From the NCBI RefSeq assembly GCF_963576545.1, contig NC_083653.1:12409858-12473857 (forward strand): a stretch of 64,000 bases of DNA, read 5' to 3'. Positions 57,315 to 64,000 of this stretch are shown one piece after another. The notes under the pieces are model-generated. The model saw nothing but the letters and a program-made list of their open reading frames with translations, ran no database searches and was not told the DNA's origin. Both the position numbers and the translations under genes were made by a program. Position 1 is the stretch's first letter. Every line of letters begins with the position of its first letter. Origin of the DNA: Limanda limanda. Its lineage: Eukaryota; Chordata; Actinopteri; Pleuronectiformes; Pleuronectidae.

Positions 57315-57499
57315 GTAATATTAATTGTTGTTGTTGAGCTTGACCATCAACCTGTTGCTCCTCTGTAGGTGGAAGCTACAAGGGTCATGTGGAAGCGCTC
57401 GCTCCAACTGTCCAGGAACTGGCTAACCTGGAGAGAGAAGCCCAATCTTCCTTCCTGCAAATGGGATACATGCCAAACCAGCTTTTCAAATCCTTCTGA
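51008..57499 (+). CDS. ddx1: ddx1, ATP-dependent RNA helicase DDX1 (complete, 26 coding exons, 740 aa)
   Basis: All 26 exons join without frame break to 2,223 nt, 740 codons plus stop, equal to human DDX1. Domains in order: first part of RecA domain 1 with AETGSGKTG (Walker A, K52); the SPRY insertion (about 70-247; HYYEV-like [45 protein letters not shown]); motif Ia [12 protein letters not shown] (about 291-302); motif Ib TPGRLDD (346-352); motif II DECD (370-373); SAT (407-409); motif [10 protein letters not shown]; motif [10 protein letters not shown] (572-580); motif [10 protein letters not shown] (601-608). Known roles: tRNA ligase complex, RNA clearance at DNA breaks, mRNA transport granules. 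The start is the ATG giving the conserved MAAF...[11 protein letters not shown]-terminus. The only unexpected key residue is Cys372, which is Ala in the DEAD form. Divergent from nbas. Confidence 0.98.
51144..51195 (+). CDS. ddx1: ddx1 coding exon 2
   Basis: Encodes [17 protein letters not shown], the Q-motif approach; identical to human except E for D before the final W. Confidence 0.97.
51303..51366 (+). CDS. ddx1: ddx1 coding exon 3
   Basis: Encodes [20 protein letters not shown] then LM, including the Q-motif glutamine context (TDIQAESIP). Confidence 0.97.
51456..51485 (+). CDS. ddx1: ddx1 coding exon 4 (30-nt microexon, Walker A)
   Basis: Exactly ten codons, [10 protein letters not shown], phase 0 at both ends. 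The whole ATP-binding P-loop is on this microexon, so skipping it would keep the frame but remove ATP binding. Confidence 0.97.
51867..51963 (+). CDS. ddx1: ddx1 coding exon 5
   Basis: Encodes [20 protein letters not shown] then [12 protein letters not shown], the link into the SPRY insertion. Confidence 0.97.
52056..52103 (+). CDS. ddx1: ddx1 coding exon 6
   Basis: Encodes [15 protein letters not shown]; human has [15 protein letters not shown]. Confidence 0.96.
52241..52324 (+). CDS. ddx1: ddx1 coding exon 7
   Basis: Encodes [20 protein letters not shown] and STKGVTK at the start of the SPRY domain. Confidence 0.97.
52436..52519 (+). CDS. ddx1: ddx1 coding exon 8
   Basis: Encodes [20 protein letters not shown] and SQAALDL, SPRY core. 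Confidence 0.98.
52606..52682 (+). CDS. ddx1: ddx1 coding exon 9
   Basis: Encodes [20 protein letters not shown] and DSYGE, SPRY core. Confidence 0.98.
52787..52859 (+). CDS. ddx1: ddx1 coding exon 10
   Basis: Encodes [20 protein letters not shown] and FSKN, SPRY core. Confidence 0.98.
52976..53052 (+). CDS. ddx1: ddx1 coding exon 11
   Basis: Encodes [20 protein letters not shown] and SCVLK. Human differs at several surface positions only. Confidence 0.97.
53143..53257 (+). CDS. ddx1: ddx1 coding exon 12
   Basis: Encodes [38 protein letters not shown], the end of SPRY. Donor GTCTGTG is weak but the only in-phase choice. Confidence 0.95.
53458..53596 (+). CDS. ddx1: ddx1 coding exon 13
   Basis: Encodes [40 protein letters not shown] and ENPKL, including motif Ia. 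Human has PSRELAEQT; the K is conservative. Confidence 0.97.
53784..53844 (+). CDS. ddx1: ddx1 coding exon 14
   Basis: Encodes [20 protein letters not shown]; ends phase 0 at GTATGTG. Confidence 0.97.
53968..54066 (+). CDS. ddx1: ddx1 coding exon 15 (first half of motif II)
   Basis: Encodes [20 protein letters not shown] and [13 protein letters not shown]. The donor GTATGT after codon 372 is strong and the only one of the three local GTs in phase 0 with exon 16, so the third residue of motif II is Cys. Confidence 0.95.
54227..54316 (+). CDS. ddx1: ddx1 coding exon 16
   Basis: Begins with the final Asp of motif II and encodes [20 protein letters not shown] and [10 protein letters not shown]. 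Confidence 0.97.
54649..54837 (+). CDS. ddx1: ddx1 coding exon 17
   Basis: Encodes [20 protein letters not shown] (motif III SAT), [20 protein letters not shown] and [20 protein letters not shown], then HIR. Its acceptor is preceded by an almost pure C tract. Confidence 0.98.
54939..54990 (+). CDS. ddx1: ddx1 coding exon 18
   Basis: Encodes [17 protein letters not shown]; human [17 protein letters not shown]. Confidence 0.96.
55167..55313 (+). CDS. ddx1: ddx1 coding exon 19
   Basis: Encodes [40 protein letters not shown] and EQYFIQQGG, with motif IV. Confidence 0.98.
55558..55649 (+). CDS. ddx1: ddx1 coding exon 20
   Basis: Encodes [20 protein letters not shown] and [10 protein letters not shown]. 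Confidence 0.97.
55733..55805 (+). CDS. ddx1: ddx1 coding exon 21
   Basis: Encodes [20 protein letters not shown] and GVPY, with motif V. Confidence 0.98.
55956..56028 (+). CDS. ddx1: ddx1 coding exon 22
   Basis: Encodes [20 protein letters not shown] and GRAE, with motif VI. Confidence 0.98.
56167..56209 (+). CDS. ddx1: ddx1 coding exon 23
   Basis: Encodes [14 protein letters not shown]. Confidence 0.97.
56317..56412 (+). CDS. ddx1: ddx1 coding exon 24
   Basis: Encodes [20 protein letters not shown] and [12 protein letters not shown]. Confidence 0.98.
56965..57085 (+). CDS. ddx1: ddx1 coding exon 25
   Basis: Encodes [20 protein letters not shown] and [20 protein letters not shown]. Confidence 0.97.
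57269..57314 (+). repeat. (AAT)n microsatellite in ddx1 intron 25
   Basis: About 14 AAT units. No coding effect. Confidence 0.93.
57369..57499 (+). CDS. ddx1: ddx1 coding exon 26 and stop
   Basis: Encodes [40 protein letters not shown] and KSF, then TGA at 57497. Matches the human C-terminus. Confidence 0.98.
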
Positions 57500-58148
57500 A
57501 TCCTTCTGTCCACTCAGACATAAAAACACAAACATAACTTATAAATAACTTGCATCAAATGTATATTTATAGGTTTCATGATGCCAACATTACAGTGGGT
57601 GTCAAAGCCTTTCTGAACTCAGCGTCCATAGAAGAATCAAGACTCCTGACGCCTCTTTTATTTCTCCTCCCAACATAGATTTAATGTTTGCACTCTGTCT
57701 CAAAGGCCTTTCATTAACTGGAAACCTAATTTGCTATATTTTATGGGGGTTTTTTCCGATTGATTCAACTGAGTGAAATATTTAAGTTCCCCCTTGGAGT
57801 GATTGACTTCAGATTCATTGCATTTAAGTGGCTCGATTGATTTCTGTTCTGAAATAAACTCTGGTGGCTCCGTTAAATTCATTTTTTCCTCTTTCTTCTA
57901 ATAATATTTATTTTACTAATAACTAACAGCATGTTGATGAACTACAGTGTTGTTTATTGCTCATTTATTATTTTATAGGCGATGTTGCCTTGCCCTCTGT
58001 TTTGTTCAAATTAGTTTTAAAAGGGTTTTTTCATCTGCAGTACAAAATACTATTTCATTTTACAGAAATATTTAACTTTGGACATGCTGGTGTTGAATAT
58101 GATCAAATCAACTGACGTTCAGATTAGTGAACGTGCCTTCAAAATAAA
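57500..58148 (+). terminator. ddx1: ddx1 3' UTR with two candidate poly(A) signals
   Basis: AATAAA occurs at 57853-57858 and again at 58143-58148, both followed by T- or GT-rich sequence. Either could be used; the proximal one would give a UTR of about 370 nt. Confidence 0.6.
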
Positions 58149-58204
58149 GGCCTAAAGTACAATGGAAAGTGAATATTTGATGTGGATGTACTGTGGGCAG
58201 GTTG

Positions 58205-58310
58205 GTTAGATCTATCCATCCATCCACCCACCTTTCAATCTATCCATCCATCTACATTTCTATTTATCCATCCCCCTACCTTTCTATCTATCTATCCATT
58301 TATCTATAAA
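58205..58310 (+). repeat. (ATCC)n / (ATCT)n tetranucleotide repeat
   Basis: Imperfect CTATCCATCCATCCACCCAC and CTATCTATCTATCC runs. Simple-sequence DNA just beyond the distal ddx1 poly(A) signal. Confidence 0.85.
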
Positions 58311-58339
58311 AATGTTGATGTCGCAGGTGCCTGAGTGAG

Positions 58340-58460
58340 TCTTATTTTGAAACGGACAACCGGAAGTGCGTTGGGAAACAATGATCAGCTTGACTCCCTG
58401 TGTGGTGAGGGACACGCCCATTCCCAGTGCACACCGCCCCGGCTGCAGGATCCTCTCCTC
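58340..58460 (+). promoter_or_regulatory. possible promoter-like segment upstream of the trinucleotide tract
   Basis: GGACAACCGGAAGTGCGTTG (58356-58375) holds a perfect ETS consensus CCGGAAGTG with CpG. CpG density rises around GACACGCCC and CACCGCCCCGGC. A good donor-like CAACAG/GTAAAG lies at about 58749-58760, so a non-coding first exon spanning the repeat is possible. No transcript evidence can be seen in the sequence. Confidence 0.3.
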
Positions 58461-58464
58461 CTCT

Positions 58465-58554
58465 TCCTCCTCCTCCTCCTCCTCCTCCTCCTCCTCCTCC
58501 TCCTCCTCCTCCTCCTCCTCCTCCTCCTCCTCCTCCTCCTCCTCCTCCTCCTCC
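58465..58554 (+). repeat. (TCC)30 trinucleotide repeat
   Basis: Thirty uninterrupted TCC units, preceded by imperfect TCC-rich sequence from 58451 and joined by one T to the CAG tract. Confidence 0.95.
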
Positions 58555-58555
58555 T

Positions 58556-58705
<150 letters not shown>

Positions 58706-59969
58706 GGTGGTTCTCCAGCCTGGAGGTCGGATCTCAGCTGCTGCACCGCAACAGGTAAAGGAACAGAATCCACTCGAATGCGGCTCGGATCAGAAGTAAA
58801 AGCAGGTTAGTGTCACTCGCTGCTCCATGAAACCATCACAGTCACACAGCTCGGCCAGTGCAGCGGAGCAGCCCGAGCACTGGGGCTTCACTGGCTGCAG
58901 CTCAAGGTGTGATCAGTGTGTGACTGCCCCTTCAAATCTGTGGACATCCTGAAGCTGCCTGAGTGAGATCCAGCCTGTTGTCTTCTAGTCAGGGGAAGAG
59001 ACTTGGGAGACAATTGAGACTTGGAAAAAAGGGTTTTCAGGATTTGTGTGTTTCTAATGACTGGTCTGACTTAGGTAAAAGAGACATTTATAATAAGTGA
59101 CCAAATCAAGGAAGATGGGCAACTCATTTCCTCTGTGTTGTCAAGGCAGCGTCAGGTGTCTTGAATGTGTGGTGAGATCATCATTGGGAGGATGTTTCTT
59201 TGAGATCTAATATATGGATTTTAAAGCAGACGTGTGTATCGATATTGTGTTTTGCCTTAGAAAATAACCCCAGATGTTCAGCATTTTCCTATCTTCAGTT
59301 TCTAAATGTCTACTTGTGGTTGCCAAATGATGACATAGTCGTGTTATTCCTGGATTTCCCCCCCATGTGGGTCGGATAATTATAGATCGAACTCAGATTG
59401 TCCTTAAAATAGTTTGCAGTTGGGCTGGGCGAATTAATAAAACGACAACAATAATGATCACAAAATTATTTTTCATCTGTGGCAATAATTCAGAATTTCT
59501 ATATGTACTGTATGTCTATGTCCTGCTTGTGCATTGTGGGAGCATAGTGAGGATTGGCAAAATGTTCTAACCTCATATTTGTGATAAACATAAAATAATG
59601 TGACTTTTATTGTGATCATTATTGACACATTCTTTTATGTTTATACAATTTTTGTCCGCATCGCCCAGAATCCCGTCTATTTTGTGACAGCTATATATTT
59701 TTTTTTATGTCCAAACACACTCAGATTTGAAGCCATATCTCTGTAAAGCATGGAAAATGTGACACGAGCATGAGCCCCTCCTGTTCGGAGCCTATCAGGT
59801 GCAGTTGTTATCTCACTGCCTCCGGTTTTAGAGTGTTTGCTGTGGAAACGTATTTCCAGACGTCAGAGCAGTTTTATATTAACGTCTGGGACACACCGGT
59901 GTAGCTGTTTATGTCTGCTCATGTTCATTCACTGCAGTATAGACTAATTATAGAGATTGCTTTGTGCGC

Positions 59970-59972
<3 letters not shown>

Positions 59973-60062
<90 letters not shown>

Positions 60063-60145
60063 AGTGTGTGTGTGTGTGTCAGTGTGTGTGTGTGTGTCAG
60101 TGTGTGTGTGTGTGTGTGTGTGAGTGAATGTGTCAGTGTGTGTGT
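59973..60145 (+). repeat. (TG)n microsatellite with CAG(TG)n higher-order units
   Basis: About 44 pure TG units, then three copies of CAGTGTGTGTGTGTGTGT-like units, then TGAGTGAATGTGTCAGTG. Confidence 0.93.
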
Positions 60146-60280
60146 TCTGCTGCTTTCAGTGAAAAACAGGAGGCTTTCTTTGCTGAAGTGGCAAAGTCCA
60201 TTTAAACAGTAGTTCATATGGCACCTGGCCTGATCTCAGGGACTGTTGCATATCCACCTGCCAAGAAAGAAAGAATTACA

Positions 60281-60283
<3 letters not shown>

Positions 60284-60318
<35 letters not shown>
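60284..60318 (+). repeat. (CA)17 microsatellite
   Basis: Pure CA followed by AGAGAGAGA. Confidence 0.93.
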
Positions 60319-60322
<4 letters not shown>

Positions 60323-60715
60323 AGAGAGACACGAACATAAACAATCATCTTCATACTGGAAGTGTGAGCCAAAGGTCATCCAGGGTATATTTTTACGTGA
60401 CAGTCACAGTTTCCTGGAGATGAATCCGTCTGTGACAGTTTTATTTTTGGGGTCCAGAGTAAAGTTCTTGTGCTAAAGTGACACAGGTGAGAGACTCTGA
60501 GGTCGGACATGCTGCTGAGTGTGCGTTTAGAAGATGGGGGAGGGGAGTATCATTGCTCGAGGTGACCCACATAAAAAGGATGGATATAGGAATAATTCTT
60601 TCAGGGGTAAGCGTCCTGATTTTCACCTGCAGCACAACACAGGAAGGTTTGTGTCTGTCGTTGTGTGTGTGTATGTGTGCCTCTGTGCTGTTGTGAATGA
60701 GCAGGAAAATACAAA

Positions 60716-60751
<36 letters not shown>

Positions 60752-60752
60752 C
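60716..60752 (+). repeat. (CA)n microsatellite
   Basis: CA run with one AAACA interruption. Confidence 0.9.
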
Positions 60753-60827
60753 AGGCTTCTTTCTTCCTCCCCGGCCTCAGCAAAGCTTCCTGGGCTGTGT
60801 CTGGCAGAACAGGGTGCCTCTCTGTGT

Positions 60828-60854
60828 GTGTGGGTGTGTGTGACACACCCACAC
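60828..60854. repeat. 11-bp inverted repeat, 5-base loop
   Basis: GTGTGGGTGTG and its exact reverse complement CACACCCACAC flank TGTGA. It arises where a GT-rich run abuts a CA-rich run. Confidence 0.8.
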
Positions 60855-61354
60855 TCACAGACACACACACAGGCAGACGCATTGATATGCACATCCGACT
60901 CGGTGCAGCACGGCGCACACAGGTGTCAATCAGCATGCAGGGCAGAGTCAAAGGTTCTTTGATTCATTTTCTGCCTCGGTGCTGTGGGTCAGCAGGCGGC
61001 TGGCCCGGAAAGTGACTCACACTGTTCCTCCAATCAGAAGCTTGAAAAGTGCAACGTGTGGCGTTTCTCCACATCAATACACCGTCTATGTCGGGGGGGG
61101 GAACTTGACTTTTGTGGTTGCCCCTGCAACAGTGACATCACAAGAGATGGGTGGGGGACAGATTTCAGCCTTATTGTTGTCCCCAGAAGATTTGCTATGT
61201 CAGTGCAATACACTGCTCCATGGAAAAGTATGCAGAATTCCTGATTCATTAAGGTTCAACTTTTAATTCCCTCATTACTGTAGCTCTGTAGCTCTGAGCA
61301 AAGCCACACATCATTGATAATATATTGAAAATTGTTCCTCGTAGGTTTAAGGGG

Positions 61355-61545
61355 TTCTCTCCTGAACCAAACTGAATCCTTCCACCAAGTGTCGTGTTAA
61401 TCTCTCCAGCAGTTTGAAACAAAAACACAACCTCCTAGGCACAGTTAATAACTCTGAATAACAAATACAACCAAATATACACACACCTCAATTTGGTTTA
61501 CTTTTTAGTCAGCCAACCAACAAATCATATGAGTTCTTATCAGAC
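61355..61545 (-). repeat. dispersed repeat, TTCATGGAT-family distal fragment (weak)
   Basis: AATCCTTCCACCAAGTGTCG and TCTCTCCAGCAGTTTGAAAC match, in reverse, the block of the family that reads ACTTGGTGGAAAGATG and CTACTGGACAGATT in better copies. Call is tentative. Confidence 0.4.
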
Positions 61546-62889
61546 TACTGTTCAGCGGTTGGATCAGAGCTGACTTCACTTGAAGGAGCATTGAGATGTT
61601 TGGTGTGAGCTGTCCGCACTCTGGGATTGATTGCTTTTCCGATATCGCTCCGCAACACTACATCTGTCATATCGAGCCAGAGTGAGCTGCAAGCCAAATC
61701 CAATCGGAAACGCGCAATGACATTCAACGCCCACGTTCCTTCCAGCTCTCCTTGGGCATTTAGAGAGCCATGAGTGAATTGAGCACCTGTAGAGGTGGCG
61801 CTGGAGTCGGTGTTGACGTCCTCTGTGACTTGTTGTGTTGCTCCTTATCCAGGATGTGTCCTGTTTGAACAACAAAGCCAATAGGAGATAATATCTTGTA
61901 TTTGAGGCCGCACACACACCTCAGGGTGCAGGCGTGTTTGAGTAGGAGGGCGGATCATACCGAGTGTTTGCTTTCAGGGATGTAAACAGCGCACATTCAG
62001 AAAAAACAAATACTGTATGTTTAGCTGCAAAGCTCAGACATATTGTAAAGGAACAGTTCGCTGAATATTCCGTCAATATCTACCTTGCTTCCTGCGATCA
62101 CGTTATTAGGAACATCATACTAATTCTGGGTAGTTTCTCCATTTGCTCTCAAAACAGCTTCAGGTCGGCTTGTTCACAAGATGTTGGAAACTTTCCTTTG
62201 AGATACTGTTATAATGTTTAATGCTACAAACCTCAATTCTGTGAGATTCAGATATGGTGACCACTGACATGAAACTAGTTTAAGACGCTACTGCTTTGTG
62301 ACATGGAAGTAGCCATTAGGATATTGTGGTCATAAGGGGATGAACCTGGTCTGTGACAATGGAAAGGATGATTGATCACTTACATCAGAACCATCAGCAC
62401 CATCCTGGTCTGTTGACACAAGGCACTTTGGGTCACGGCTGGATTCATCCTGTTCTTCAGCAGAAATCCGGACCAGTTCATGTTTTAGCCTGTGTTCACC
62501 GCTCAGGCATGGTCTTCTTCTGCTGTAGCCATCCATTCCTGCTGTTGTTTCCCTTTTGAGATACTTCTCTGCTCACCACAGTTGTAAAGACTGGTTATCT
62601 GAGTTACTATAGCCCCCTGTGTCAGCTACAACAAGTCAGATCATCGTTCCCTGACCTCTCTCATCAACAAGATGATTCCATCAGCAGAACCGCTGCACTC
62701 TAGATGTTTTTTTGAAGTTAAGTCTGAGGGAACTCTAGATGCAAGTGTTATGTGTGAAAATCTTCAGACCACCTGTTAAGATCTGTATTCGGATATTTAG
62801 TGGAGACAATAACCTGCTCCTCACTTGCAGTATCTGCATGATTTTCTGTTTGCACTGCCGTTGCATTATTGATACGTCCGCAAAGGAAG

Positions 62890-63195
62890 CTAAGTTTTCA
62901 CCCCTGTTGGTTTGTTTGCTGGTTTGTTTGTTTGTAAGCTGAATTAAATAAAAGCAACTGAACAGTTTTCCCCAAAACTTGTTGGAAAGATGCAGTATAG
63001 GTTGTTTTATCTAACATCGTGCAATCCAGTTTTTCAAATATTTTCAAAATTTCCACTGGGAATTATTCATGGACCATGATGATAAAAATCCGGCACGTTT
63101 AGGCAACTGATATCTATGAATGTGTAAAATTTGCAGCAGCTTGACTGAATGTAAGGGGACTATTGGACCTTGATGGAGGTATGAGCAGCACTGCT
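62890..63195 (+). repeat. dispersed repeat, TTCATGGAT-family copy (most complete)
   Basis: Contains GGTTTGTTTGCTGGTTTGTT, AACTTGTTGGAAAGATGCAG, GGGAATTATTCATGGACCAT, TTTAGGCAACTGATATCTAT and ends CTTGATGGAGGTATGAGCAG. Order and orientation identify it as the plus-strand counterpart of the copies at 14290, 24495 and 33715. Confidence 0.65.
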
Positions 63196-64000
63196 TGTTA
63201 TTGACCCAACCCTCATTGGGTCATCGAAGTAACAGGACCACTCTTGTCCCTGTAATGCAACACAGTTTGACAGCCGCACAAATTAATCCTCTTAAATCAC
63301 CACAAAGTTGAATGGTTAAGCCGAACATCCGTCATGAAGCCAGGACTTGATGTAGCTCAGCTGTATTATATTGCATTGCATTGTATTATTGCATTTCAGC
63401 TAGGTTGGCTGACAACCAGTCCTATAAAAGAAAATATTCTACAGTGATTTCATATTTTAGGCAATTACTTGCCATCACTGTCAGATTAAAAGTCACTCAA
63501 AAGGTAATTTTTGTGTTTAATGTGGAGCACTGCATGCCGGGATTCTTGGCAGACACTATTTTTATTTTGGTATTTGAGGGCACAATATAGTCGATGCATC
63601 TCCACACTCACTCTGTGTCTCATTTCACAAGAATTCAGGGTGGATAGAGTTTTTAAAACCCAGTTTATGATGCAATGATTACTGAATCTGGATAAATACA
63701 CAGTTAACCCTAACTTTAATATGATTTACAAGATTTTATTTGTGTTACAGATTCCTTTCTTCTTGATGTCATGTTTATTTTCCAATGATGAATTTATGGT
63801 TTAGGACGTGGAGTTGTCATCGTTCTTGCTTGGTTGTGTGTGTTGTTTTTTTGCCCATGCTGTGTGTATGTCTGTGTGTGAGCTTGCCAATACATTTTTG
63901 TGCATGCACAGGCGTACGCCACAGTGAGTGGTCCATTGCTCTTAAGTAATTGGCAGCTTCTGCGTGAACAGGGAGTGATTTATCCGAGAGCCACCACAGG

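Larger units (their letters stand above)
58760..64000. other. gene-free flank downstream of ddx1
   Basis: No exon recognised on either strand. Contains TG/CA microsatellites at 59973, 60284 and 60717, a small inverted repeat at 60828 and dispersed repeats near 61355 and 62890. Other stretches over 300 bp (for example 58800-59700, 61560-62880 and 63200-64000) show nothing I can name. Confidence 0.65.

Overview
The window is vertebrate nuclear DNA, almost certainly from a teleost fish. Short conserved exons with GT-AG boundaries lie in long AT-rich introns that are full of (CA)n, (GA)n, (TCC)n and (CAG)n microsatellites and of short interspersed repeats of types common in fish. The species cannot be named from the sequence; a percomorph is my guess. 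No prokaryotic, viral, CRISPR, rRNA or intact tRNA feature is visible.

Two protein genes account for all the convincing coding sequence. From about 50.7 kb leftwards, on the minus strand, lie the first 26 coding exons of nbas (about 1,020 codons, the start codon through the first part of the Sec39-like region). The gene leaves the window at the left edge, so 1-4157 is intron and the C-terminal half is missing. On the plus strand, starting 313 bp away from the nbas start codon, is the complete ddx1 gene: 26 coding exons, 51008-57499. These join in frame to exactly 740 codons plus stop, the length of human DDX1. Head-to-head NBAS/DDX1 is the arrangement at human 2p24, where MYCN is the next gene beyond DDX1. 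No MYCN coding exon is present up to 64000.

Region by region: 1-4157 is nbas intron with a hAT-type element (perfect 8-bp target duplication), a fish dispersed repeat and a PIF/Harbinger-like element carrying four CRE-like boxes at an exact 16-bp period. 4158-50694 is nbas exons and introns, with microsatellites, LINE remnants and at least four dispersed repeat families. 50695-51007 is a compact shared promoter. 51008-58148 is ddx1 with its 3' UTR. 58149-64000 is gene-free as far as I can tell, apart from a very long (TCC)30/(CAG)49 tract next to a promoter-like stretch and more repeats.

Functionally, NBAS is a subunit of the NRZ (NBAS-RINT1-ZW10) tethering complex at the ER for Golgi-to-ER traffic and also acts in nonsense-mediated decay. 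DDX1 is an RNA helicase with a SPRY insertion that acts in tRNA ligation, RNA processing and double-strand-break repair. They share a promoter region, not a pathway.

The most noteworthy observations are: ddx1 motif II reads DECD instead of DEAD; one nbas intron is GC-AG; a 136-bp (AC)n tract lies just upstream of an nbas exon; the CRE array sits inside a mobile element; and the ddx1 3' flank has the compound (TCC)n(CAG)n tract.
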